The notes under the pieces are model-generated. The model worked only from the letters and a program-made list of their open reading frames with translations. It was not told the origin of the DNA and did no database searches. Positions 21,109 through 31,000 of a stretch of DNA of 32,576 bases are shown in pieces (position 1 is the first letter of the stretch; every line of letters begins with the position of its first letter). The position numbers were made by a program, and so were the translations under genes. Source of the stretch: VGKU01 sp964388785 (GTDB lineage Bacteria > Patescibacteriota > Patescibacteriia > UBA9934 > GWF2-40-263); contig CAYMBX010000010.1 in NCBI GenBank assembly GCA_964388785.1, positions 1 through 32,576 of the forward strand, in the 5' to 3' direction.

Positions 21109-22569
21109 ATGCAAAAGATCGCCGTATCTCTCTTCGCATTCGCATTTGCGTTTGCGAGCCTCGGCATCTCCTCGGCTTCGGCCGCGGGCGCAGCCACGCT
21201 CTCTTTGTCTCCGACAAATACGTCAGTGAAGACCGGAGATAATTTCAGCTTGAGCGTGCTTGTCAGCCCAAACGGAGAGTCGCTCGACACCGTTCGAGTT
21301 AATTTGAACTGGGATGCAACCAAGCTCGAAGCGCTTGCGTTTGATCTTGGAAGCTTGTTCCCGAATTTGTCACCTTCTAACTCCATCAGCAATACAAACG
21401 GTACGCTCAGCTACGGAGCGTTCAAATTCGGAACACCGGTGACATCTTCCGGAACGGTTGCGACGGTCACATTCCGTGCGCTTGCATCCGGAACGGCGAC
21501 CATTTCCGTTGCCAGCGATTCCAAATTGATCAGTGACGGTGTTGAGAAATTAAAGGCGGATGCGCTTGGAAAAGCAACCATCACGATTAGTGGTACTGCG
21601 GTGACTTCGGAAGCTCCAAAGACATCCGGAGATACTCCTGCCACTCCAGCCACACCGGCAACACCCGCCACACCAGCAGCGCCAGCAGAGAACACCGAAG
21701 CTGCTGCATTGAAGTACTTTGGTGCATTTGCCGGACGACTTCCGTCTTCCGCGGAAGATTGGGTGGCACTCAAGTGTATGGTCAATGACGGATGCAAACC
21801 GGCAAAACAAGACACAGCGAAAGAATTGAAAGCGCTTGGTTTGTACACCACGAAGTACAGCAGTCTTCCAAAGACCAGTATGGAATGGAACGTGATCCAC
21901 GCGATCGCATACACCAATGTCTTTATCAAGTGGGAAACACCGGCACCTGCACCAGCTCCGGCTCCGGCAGCTACTCCTGCCACTCCGGCAACACCTGCCA
22001 CACCAGCAGCGCCAGCAGAGAACACCGAAGCGGCTGCACTGAAGTATTTCGGTGCGCTCGCGGGCAAGATGCCTTCGACGGCAGAAGAATGGACAGCACT
22101 CAAGTGTATGGTGAACGACGGATGCAAACCGGCAAAACAGGACACCGCAAAAGAGAAGAAAGCACTCGAGCTTTACACAAAGAAATACAAAGGTCTTCCA
22201 AAGACCAGTATGGAATGGAATGTGATCCACGCGATCGCATATACCAATGTCTTTATCAAGTGGGAGACAACGGCTGCCGCTCCAGCTCCAGCAGCCACAC
22301 CGGCCCCTGAAGCTTCTGCTGATACAACAACGCTCACCCTTGAACAGCAAGCAATCGGTTGGTTTGGAAAACTCACAGGCAAACTTCCAGCCTCAGATGC
22401 AGATTGGCTTGCGGTGAAATATATGGTGAACGGATATAAGCCAACAACACAGGATTTGGATGCAGAATCAGCCGCGGTCTCGCTCTTCTCAAAGAAGTTT
22501 GCGCGTCTGCCATCAACAAGCCAGGACTGGAACATTATCGCCGCGATTGCTTATTCCGGAGCGTTCTAA
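21109..22569 (+). CDS. Secreted cohesin-domain protein with three helical repeats
   Basis: 486 residues from the ATG at 21109. A signal peptide (MQKIAVSLFAFAFAFASLGI, cleavage near ASA-A) is followed by a cohesin-like beta-sandwich at residues 27-165 (ATLSLSPTNTSVKTGDNFSL, later NTNGTLSYGAFKFG and SKLISDGVEK). Cohesins bind dockerins, and the next gene encodes one. Ala/Pro/Thr-rich linkers separate three repeats of about 80 residues at 194-276, 304-386 and 412-486. Repeats 1 and 2 are nearly identical in DNA, with a period of 330 nt. Each repeat consists of two half-repeats with the motif LPxSx-(D/E)W (GRLPSSAEDW and LPKTSMEWN). No membrane anchor is present. Paralogous to the cohesin protein encoded at 23620. 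Confidence 0.85.
   Translation: MQKIAVSLFAFAFAFASLGISSASAAGAATLSLSPTNTSVKTGDNFSLSVLVSPNGESLDTVRVNLNWDATKLEALAFDLGSLFPNLSPSNSISNTNGTLSYGAFKFGTPVTSSGTVATVTFRALASGTATISVASDSKLISDGVEKLKADALGKATITISGTAVTSEAPKTSGDTPATPATPATPATPAAPAENTEAAALKYFGAFAGRLPSSAEDWVALKCMVNDGCKPAKQDTAKELKALGLYTTKYSSLPKTSMEWNVIHAIAYTNVFIKWETPAPAPAPAPAATPATPATPATPAAPAENTEAAALKYFGALAGKMPSTAEEWTALKCMVNDGCKPAKQDTAKEKKALELYTKKYKGLPKTSMEWNVIHAIAYTNVFIKWETTAAAPAPAATPAPEASADTTTLTLEQQAIGWFGKLTGKLPASDADWLAVKYMVNGYKPTTQDLDAESAAVSLFSKKFARLPSTSQDWNIIAAIAYSGAF
21688..22266 (+). repeat. 330-nt tandem repeat inside the cohesin gene
   Basis: Two near-identical coding units start at 21688 and 22018 with GAGAACACCGAAGC and end near 21936 and 22266. 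They are separated by Pro/Ala/Thr codon-rich linkers that are themselves repeats of CCTGCCACTCC-like units. A third, diverged copy follows at 22342-22566. Confidence 0.85.
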
Positions 22570-22598
22570 ATCTCCCTGAAGCCAAGATCTAAATAATT

Positions 22599-23471
22599 AT
22601 GCGAAATACAAAATTCCCAATTTTGCTCATTGCACTCGCGGTGGTGGCGTTTCCGTGGAGCGTGGGAGCGATTTCGTCGACAAGCTATCAACTGTTTCCG
22701 GAACAAGGATTCCTCGCGCCTTCCGCGGATGGGTCTTCGACGGATTCTGATATGCTCGAGTCAACGAGTTACCAGCTTCAAGGAGCTGTTGAGCCGTTTC
22801 CTGGGCTTCAAACCAGCACCAGCTATGAGCAACAGGGAGGTGGAGCATTCCAGTACTACTGTGGCGACGGATTTATCGATCCGGGTGAAACCTGCGACGG
22901 AGAATCGCTTGCCGGTGCAACGTGTGTGACAGAAGGGTTTGCGAGCGGATCAATCTCCTGTAGCTCTTCTTGTGCACTCGTCACATCCGCCTGTAACAAC
23001 GCTGGTGCTGGTGGCGGAGGCGGTGGTGGCGGTGGTGGCGGTGGATCTACACCGGGAGCTCCGGCCGTTTCGGATGAAATTAAAACACTTGGATTTAGCT
23101 ATCTTTCGACGTTCGGACTGTACGGATCCAATGATTCAGCTACGACAAGTGTGAAAGTGAATGGTTCTGCAGACGGCGTGACATTCCCCACAACGACTTC
23201 TTGGAAGAAAACCGTCTCACTTGCATTCGGACTTAATACCTTCAAAATTCTCGCGAGCAACTCATCCGGAAGTTCAACAGAAACCGTATATGAACTTTAT
23301 CGACGTCTGGTGGGTGATGTGACGCAAGATAACAAGGTGAATGATTACGATCTCTCTAAACTAGTGAAGCTTTGGGGCGGATCGAACCGCAATGGCGACT
23401 TTAATGAAGATAAGTCGGTGAACGATTACGACTTTTCGATGTTGGTAGCAAGGTGGGGAACAAGCGTTTAA
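22599..23471 (+). CDS. Secreted dockerin-domain protein
   Basis: 290 residues. A signal peptide (MRNTKFPILLIALAVVAFPW, cleavage near GA-I) is followed by three short STSYQL-type repeats. Next comes a Cys-rich module at residues 88-133 (CGDGFIDPGETCDG), like the Myxococcus Cys-rich repeat/DUF4215 type, then a run of twelve Gly, and a beta-rich Ig-like segment. The C-terminus (residues 239-288) is a type I dockerin: two calcium loops, GDVTQDNKVNDYDLSKLV and GDFNEDKSVNDYDFSMLV. Dockerins plug into cohesins; cohesin genes flank this gene on both sides. No catalytic domain is recognised, so it looks like a structural or binding subunit. No Shine-Dalgarno sequence; it lies 29 nt after the first cohesin gene. 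Confidence 0.88.
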   Translation: MRNTKFPILLIALAVVAFPWSVGAISSTSYQLFPEQGFLAPSADGSSTDSDMLESTSYQLQGAVEPFPGLQTSTSYEQQGGGAFQYYCGDGFIDPGETCDGESLAGATCVTEGFASGSISCSSSCALVTSACNNAGAGGGGGGGGGGGGSTPGAPAVSDEIKTLGFSYLSTFGLYGSNDSATTSVKVNGSADGVTFPTTTSWKKTVSLAFGLNTFKILASNSSGSSTETVYELYRRLVGDVTQDNKVNDYDLSKLVKLWGGSNRNGDFNEDKSVNDYDFSMLVARWGTSV

Positions 23472-23480
23472 CTTTATTTC

Positions 23481-23591
23481 TGTCATCCCGACCGAGCCCA
23501 AAGGGCGAGTCGAGGGATCTCGTGAACCTTGAGATCCCTCGACTAAATGATAAACGCTCGCTCGGCCAGCTTAGCTGGCCTCGGGATGACA
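23481..23591. mobile_element. MITE/REP-like element with nested palindromes
   Basis: 11-bp terminal inverted repeats TGTCATCCCGA/TCGGGATGACA enclose two internal hairpins. One has 14-bp arms AGTCGAGGGATCTC and its complement (23508-23521, 23531-23544); the other is the 17-bp palindrome GGCCAGCTTAGCTGGCC (23564-23580). It codes for nothing and sits between the dockerin stop and the second cohesin gene. The overall form resembles non-autonomous repeats dispersed in bacterial genomes; no flanking target duplication was identified. Confidence 0.6.
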
Positions 23592-23597
23592 CATGAG

Positions 23598-23623
23598 AAA
23601 GGAGGGACATGAAACATTTATGA
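23598..23623 (+). promoter_or_regulatory. Strong Shine-Dalgarno sequence with a four-codon leader ORF
   Basis: AAAGGAGGG (23598-23606) is followed by a mini-ORF ATG at 23609 (M-K-H-L-stop). Its TGA overlaps the ATG of the second cohesin gene (23620) as ATGA. The Shine-Dalgarno spacing is too short for the mini-ORF and too long for the main start, suggesting coupled initiation. Confidence 0.4.
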
Positions 23624-24855
23624 AACAACTGATTTCCGGACTGATTGTTTTCGTCTCACTTTTTGCTTGGATGCCCGTATGGGCGGCCGGTGCCGCCACC
23701 ATGGAGTTTTCTCAAAAAAATCTCAGTGTGAGCGCCGGAGAAACGATCGATGTTTCCATCAATATCAATCCAAATGGTGAAGATCTGGATACGGCTCGCA
23801 GTGTGTTCACCTTCGATCCAGCACGGATAAAAGTGGAATCTGTCCTGCGCGTGGGAGCATTTGATCGAAGCACTCCGGGTAACTTCATCGACAATAAGAA
23901 CGGAAAGGTATCTTGGGGAGGGTTCACGCTTGAAGGGCCAGTCAATGATCCGGGAGCATTTCTCAAAGTGACTTTGCGTGCCATTCAACCGGGAGGAAAT
24001 ACGATTCTGACCCTCACGAACGAATCAAAGCTCATTAGCGATGGGGAAGAGAAAATCAATGCCGCGACGTTAGGGGCTTTGCAGATTGAAATCACTGAAG
24101 AGAAACAGACGGATCCCTCACTCTCTACTCTCACGGTCAGCAGCGCGTCGCATCCGGAAGAAAGTGGTTGGTATGCACAGCCAAACGTCGAATTCAGTTG
24201 GGTGGAACTGAAGGGGGGAAGTGAAGTAACCGCGTACTATTACGCATTCGACCAGGCGTCCAACACCGATCCTTCCAATTATCTAGCCGCCACAGAAACT
24301 TCGCGTACGTTTGAAGGTGTGCAAGATGGTGTCCATTATTTCCACCTTAAAGGCGTGCAGGCGGACGGAAAATCGACAAAGACCGTTCATCGACGAATCC
24401 AGATTGATACACAGAAGCCAAACCCAATTGCGATTACTGTTTCGCACGAACAGTTGATTGAAGGAGAATCGCTCTGGATGACGTTTGCCACAACCGACGA
24501 ACTGTCGGGGGTTGAACAATACCAAGTCGCGATTAACGGCAGTGCCTATCTCCCGCAAGAAAGCCCACTTGAAATCACGGATTTGGTTCCAGGCACTTAC
24601 TTCATCCGCGTTGCGGCGCTCGATCGTGCTGGAAATGTGAAATACCAAGGGCAAAGCGTGCGTGTTTATCCAAAGGGAACAGAGTTGAATCGCACGGAAA
24701 ATTTTGATCCAAACAGTGAAATTTCCGCATTGACCGCCACAGAAAAGGAAGCAACCGATTCATCATCTCCCAATACCAAACTGTTGATAACTCTTGCATT
24801 GGTTGTCGTGCTCGGATTTGGTATAATTTACGCAATTAACAAACGAAAAAGATAA
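23620..24855 (+). CDS. Membrane-anchored cohesin-domain protein
   Basis: 411 residues from the ATG at 23620 (MKQLISGLIVFVSLFAWMPV signal peptide, cleavage near WAA-G). The frame is open from 23593, but the extra 9 residues are hydrophilic and would precede the signal peptide. A cohesin-like domain at residues 24-155 parallels the first cohesin protein (shared GAAT start, NGEDLDTAR, SKLISDGEEK). Two Ig/fibronectin-like domains follow (VEFSWVELKGGSEVTAYYYA, then LDRAGNVKYQGQSVRVYPKG). A C-terminal helix (LLITLALVVVLGFGIIYAIN) with KRKR behind it anchors the protein in the membrane. It would hold dockerin-bearing partners at the cell surface. It follows the MITE-like element and has a clear Shine-Dalgarno sequence. 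Confidence 0.87.
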   Translation: MKQLISGLIVFVSLFAWMPVWAAGAATMEFSQKNLSVSAGETIDVSININPNGEDLDTARSVFTFDPARIKVESVLRVGAFDRSTPGNFIDNKNGKVSWGGFTLEGPVNDPGAFLKVTLRAIQPGGNTILTLTNESKLISDGEEKINAATLGALQIEITEEKQTDPSLSTLTVSSASHPEESGWYAQPNVEFSWVELKGGSEVTAYYYAFDQASNTDPSNYLAATETSRTFEGVQDGVHYFHLKGVQADGKSTKTVHRRIQIDTQKPNPIAITVSHEQLIEGESLWMTFATTDELSGVEQYQVAINGSAYLPQESPLEITDLVPGTYFIRVAALDRAGNVKYQGQSVRVYPKGTELNRTENFDPNSEISALTATEKEATDSSSPNTKLLITLALVVVLGFGIIYAINKRKR

Positions 24856-24872
24856 ACTTAAGAACTCATGGA

Positions 24873-24983
24873 GTCAGATATTGACTGAGTGATTGAGCGA
24901 TCGAAGGACAAGAGAGCACCCGCTGTCTTGCGTTATGCGTTCACTGCGTCGTTCCATCGCCAAATCACTGAGCAATATTTGAC
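24873..24983. repeat. Imperfect long inverted repeat before the giant gene
   Basis: About 22-nt arms (24873-24894, starting GTCAGATATTGACTGAG, and 24963-24983) match with two mismatches and one indel. A further partially complementary inner region surrounds CGATCGAAGGAC. It fills most of the 169-nt gap between the second cohesin gene and the giant gene. No good promoter was identified here. Confidence 0.45.
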
Positions 24984-25024
24984 CCCACATAAAACGCGTT
25001 TCTTACGCACCCAATAACTCACCT

Positions 25025-28000
25025 ATGAAGACTGCAAAAATACTTTTGCACACGCTGGTCGGAATCTCGATGGTGTTTTACACCCTCGCCATCGCCCTGC
25101 TAGCCGTGCCGTCCACCGCCAGTGCGCAAACAGCCGGAGTGCCGGCCACCATTGGTTACAACGGACGACTTTTTAACTCATCAGGTTCGGCATTAACGGG
25201 AACCTATTATTTCTGGGTCGATCTTGAATCGGCTCTGACGGCTGGATCGACGCTTGCCTCGAACATTCAGGCAACGAACTTCCTCGCAACGCCAACAGCC
25301 GCGATTACCGTCACGAATGGGTTCTTTTCTCTCCAGATTCCAATCGGGACGGATGTTGCTGATTTCGCCAACAACGTCTTTTTGGAGCTGAAGGTCCATA
25401 CGGCGGATGCCGTTGGATCTGCCGAAACGCTTTCACCGCGCGTACAGGTTACGAAGACTCCGTATGCGATTGTGAGTCAAGCGATCGAGCGATCGTCTGC
25501 GGATCCGACAACCGGATTTGAGGGGCGCATGTACTACGACACAGACGAGGATGAAATCAAGTTTTATGACAGTACCGCAGATGCGTGGGTGACGCTCGCC
25601 AGCACACTTGATGACGCCTATAACAATTTCGGTTCCGCCGCAAAGATTGTCACTGTTGATGATGCAGCAACCGGACTCGAGTTTTCCGTCGAAGCGGCGG
25701 GAAATTACACGATTGATCTGCAAAGCACGGGAGATTTTGTGGTGCAAGACGCCGGCTCAACATGGGCGACGTTCAGCGACGCGCAAGCATTTACGGTTGA
25801 TGGAACAGGAGCGATCACGCTTGCAGCCGATGCGGCTTCCAGTTTTTCGACTTCTGCTGGAGACATCACTCTTGATGCCGAAGCAGCGTCCGTGAACATT
25901 GACGGTGGGGAAGCGGCGGTGAATGCTGTTTACATCAACGCTTCAAATGCGGCCGGTGGAATTGATATGGATGCAGGAACGGGTGGCATCACAGTTGACT
26001 CGACCGGAACGATTTCGATTGATGGTGCAGACGACATGAACTTTACACTTGCTTCCGGAGCTGCAGGGGAAGATTTGACGATTGCCGTGACGGGTGCCAC
26101 GGACTCTTCCGTCATCATCAGTTCTTCCGGAACAGGTTCCGATGCGGTTGATATCAATGCGACAGCGGGTGGAATTGATATGGATGCCGCCGCCGCTTCG
26201 TCATTCTCAACATCCGTAGGCACGCTGACACTCAGCACAACTGCCGGCGGGACATCCTCAAGCCTCATTCTCCAATCGGTTGACACCTCTTCAGATGCGA
26301 TTCATCTTGATGCAGACGGTGGCGCCGGATCGGGTATCCATCTTGATGCATACGACGCAACAACAAACACAACCGGAGCGATCACGTTGGACGCCGGTTC
26401 ATATCTTCAGATCAACACCTACGGCGCGACCGGTCCCGGATCTGCCGGATTGGACGTGAACGTCGGATCTACGGGAACGATCGCACTCTCAACACTTGAT
26501 GGTTCTGTTTCGATTAACGCGGGTGGATCAGGAACCGCTACGTTGAGTGCGGCTAGCGGTGACGTAAGTATCGACACCACAACTGCAAGCCGTTCCATTA
26601 CGATCGGTGATTCTGACTTTGCTCGCACGATCAATATTGGTGAGGGAAGCGGTGCGGATACGATTAACCTCGGTTCTGCGGCGGACACGTTCAACTTCGT
26701 CTCAACGGAGACAACAAATGATGCCGTCGATTTGACTTTCAACTCGTTGACAACAGCGAATGCATTCGATCTGTCAGCCTCAGCTCTCACCACCGGAAAC
26801 GCATTGAATATCAGCACAGCTATTACGACCGGAAACGCATTGAACATTTCAATGGTCGGAACAACGGGAAGTGCTTTGAAGATTACAGACAGCACGCAGG
26901 ATGACGCATCCACACTTCTTGATCTCGATATGACGGATGTAGGCGTGGCCGCACAGACATATATCATGCGTGCGACCTATGCGGACAATGACGACAGCAA
27001 TGCCGATTTCGTCCTCTTTGAAGATGCAGGGGGAACACAGTTTTCGGTCGCCCATGACGGATCAGTTGCGATCACGGGAACAGCGGCAACAAACGCATTT
27101 GCAATCACTGCCGGTGACGTTTCGCTCACTGATGGTTCCGTCTCAATTGCGGATGCTGACAATGAAGCGGGTTTGACTGTTGCAAACGACACGATTACCA
27201 CTCTTGGTGCGGCTGTTTCCGATGGACTCGTAAATTTTGCTTCCACGTCTCTGACGACAGGAGCATTATTGAATCTTGAACTCACCGAAGGAACACTTAA
27301 TGGCGGTTGGTACGTTCGCGCATGGGACGCCACGGGCGCTGCGGCAGTGTTCTCAGTTGGTGAAGATGGTTTGACAACCATTGCCGGATCGGCTTTGGGA
27401 ACAGACGCGTTGGTGGTGACTACTGGTGACGCTCTTATCTCAAGTGGAAATTTTGACCTGACTTCCGGTGACTTCAATGTCGGTGTCATCGACGGACAAA
27501 GCGCGAATATTGACGGAGATGCAACTCCAACAGCAGACCTTTTGGTGCTTGGGTCAGGTGACACGTCTTCCACAGACAACGTCGATGCGCTCTATATTGT
27601 GAGTAATGTTTCGGGTGCTACCGGTCAGGCAATCCATGTTGACTCTGATTTCACAACCGGTGTTGCCGATAACTATACAGCCATCGGAATCGATCCATTC
27701 GCCGCGACCACGACTGCGAATGTGGCAGCGATCGTGCGCGGGTTGAGTATCGGAGATCTTACAGAAACAGAAAACACACTTAACGACATCACTTCAACCG
27801 CAATTGCGATCGGCACTGGTTGGGATACAGGCCTTTCCATGGGAAGCGGATTAACCATGTTGGATGACGTTGCATTGAATTTCGGAACAAGTTCTGATGC
27901 ACAGTTCCGCTGGGAAACAGCTGATGCAGACGCAAACGCACTTCATCTCCTCCTTCCGGACGGTGATGGTACAAACGTGCCGGTTTTCGCCATTGGCGAC

Positions 28001-31000
28001 GCGTCCATGACGGGAGATCTCGGACTCTTTAACGGATTTACCGCAAATACGCTCGCGGTTGTCTCCGACGACGCGGGTGATTACATTGCTGCATCTGTTG
28101 CAGATGGCGGTGATGCAACGCTTCGAACAAATACAGGTGATCTCCTCTTGAATATCGCGGGTGCGAATCTCGCCCCATCTGCAAATGATGGCGCCGCACT
28201 CGGTATTTCCGGAACCGCATTTAGTGATTTGTTCCTTGCTTCAGGATCAGTCATTGATTTGAATGCTGGCGATGTGACACTAACTCACGGAGCAAATACA
28301 TTGACTCTTGCTGGCGGAAATCTTGTTTTCTCCGGTCTCGCTGTTGACGTAACAACTGCTGCTGGCGAAGCATTTACTCTTCAGCCAACCGCAACAGCCG
28401 TAGCAGACACAGTTGGTGGAGCCGTTTCGTTTACTGCTGGAACGGGTAATGGAACCGGAAATGGTGGAGCAGCTTCTGTGACCGGTGGTCAATCGGGTGA
28501 TGGTGCAACCGGAAACGGTGGAGCAGCTTCAATCGTTGGTGGTGCGGCTGCATCAACAAATGGTGATGGTGGCGCAGTGAATGTAACGGGTGGACAAGCA
28601 GCTGGAAACGGTGGAACCGGTGGTACAGTGACGATTACAGGTGGTGCAGTCGGTGGTGGATTTGCGGGAACCGCCGGAGGTATTTCTATCGATGCAGGAA
28701 GCGCAGGGGTTGGTACAGCGGCAAACGTGACAATCGGTGGAACAAACGCTGCGGGAGTGAATATTGGTAACTCCACTGGGAACTTCGCCGTTACCTCTGA
28801 CAACGTAGACTTTACACTCACAGATGCAACCGATAATGTCTTCCAGCTTGTCAATGCAACCAACGGTCGTGTCTATCTTGACGTGGATGCAGGTGCTGCA
28901 GACACAGTGACCCTTGGAAACGCAACAGATGCGACTGTTATTAATGGAGCAACGATCGGTTTGACTGCGGCGACAACCACAACCGTGACCCTAGCCGCCG
29001 CTGGTTCGTTCGCGATTGATGCTGGCACGACAGATCAGACCTCAGATGCCATGACCATGGATGTGGATGTGAACAGTGCGAGCGTGGACGGAATTTTCAT
29101 TGATCTTGATGTCGGAACAGCCCTGTCAGCAGCCGAGACGGCTACGGGTATGCGAATTGATGTCGCGGGTCTTGGTACTGATGATGCTGCTGCCTTTATC
29201 CAAGGACTCGCGATTGTCGGAAACACCGCATCGACTGCAGAAGTGAACGGTATCGATTTGTCCGGTGATTTCGACGTCGCGATCAACATTGGTGCCCTGA
29301 CTGCCGGTGCAGAGGCGCTCGTGATTGCCGATAACAACTTCATTACGATTGGTAGCGATTCCGATGCGCGAATCGCTTATGATGAAGCGGATGATGATGC
29401 GCTTGAGCTTACAGGAACCCTTATCTCGATCGGTGATGATCCGGGTGGTGCAACAGCGACCGGTGCCGGCGATCTCATTGTTGCAGATGCCCTCGAAGTG
29501 GATGGTCTCCTTGATGCGGATGGAGGTGCTGCCATTGCTGGCGGTGACTTCAATGTCACACTGACAGATGGAAATACCATGAACCTTGCCGGTGATGGTT
29601 CAGAAACCGCAGATCTTCTGACCATGACCATGGTGACAACTGACGCTGCAGGTCTTGATGGATCCGTTCTCAACATCACGGCCATTGATGGAACAGCCCG
29701 AACAGTTCGTGGTTCCGTCATTAACATGACCTCACAAGGAACAGCCGCCACAGATATTACCCAAGGTTTGGTCGTTGATCTTGCCGCAACAGCAGGTGGA
29801 CTCGACACAGGTATCCTTATTAGCGCAACTGCTGAATGGGACACGGATCTTGCCTTTGCGAGCACAACACCAGTCGTTTCTGTCGGTGACGGTGGAACTC
29901 TCGCGCTTACAGACGGAACCAACAGTCTTATTACCTTTGCCGACGGTGGGACAAACGTCACAGTTGCCCCAGGTGAAGCTGGCACAGGTCTTCTTGGTAC
30001 CACTGCTCTTGAATGGGACGGGATCTACCTTGGAAGTGACGGAGTCGGTGTGACCTTTGGTGCAGGCCAAGAAGTGGTTGCAAACTATGACTCAGGAACA
30101 GATGCTCTTGAACTTGTTGGAAAGCTCGTTTCTATTGGAGCAGATCCGGGTGGTGCCACAGCTACAGACACTGGTGATCTTCTGGTGACAGACGCCCTCG
30201 AAGTCGATGGAGCGACAGATCTTGACGGTACACTCGCTGTTGCGGGTGCAACAACGATCGCAAACACCGTCTCTGCAACAATTGATGATGGATCAGTGGC
30301 AGCCGTTACAGATGTGTTGACGCTTGGTCACACGGGAAATGCGGCAGTTGCAAACGGAATTGGTGTCGGTCTCGCTTTCCAGGTTGAAGATGCAGGTGGT
30401 CTTGAGGAACAAGGGGCAATCGACCTTGTTATCACGGATGTGACAGATGCAGGTGAGGAATCAAAGATGGAATTCTTTGTTCAGGCAAATGGCGCCATTC
30501 GAGAAGTCCTCGATTTACAGGGACTTGCTGCGGGAACGGCTGTGGTCACGCTTGCTGGAACTGCTGATGGTACAGATGCACTTGTTGTGACTGCGGGTGA
30601 TGTTCTCGTCACAGACGGAGATCTCGATCTCTCGGGTGGAGATTTCAATGTGACACTTGATGCCGCTGACGGTGTGAACGTGACAAACGCAGCTGCCACG
30701 GCAGACGGAATGACAATTAATTACACGGTCACTGATGCCGCTGGTCTGGATGCATTTGTTGTTAATGCAACAGCTGTTGATGGAACCGACCGAACCGTTC
30801 GCGGAGCACTTATCAACATGAACTCTGCGGGAACTGCAGGTACGGATATCATGTACGGCTTGACCGTTGATCTTGCGACCATGGCGAATGCGGCCAGTAC
30901 GAATGTGGGTATCAACATTGCTGACACGGCTGCTGGATTGGATTCCGAAATTCTCTTTGGTAGCACAAGCCCGACTATCACCATGGCAAACGCAGGAACC

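Noticed and set aside
21636..22030. Tandem short repeats considered as a CRISPR array
   Set aside because: They are in-frame Pro/Ala/Thr linker codons within a secreted protein; no constant spacers and no cas genes.
21411..22350. Minus-strand frames (244 and 266 residues) within the first cohesin gene
   Set aside because: They mirror the repetitive Pro/Ala/Thr codons (Val-Ala-Gly or Cys-Arg runs); no independent signals.
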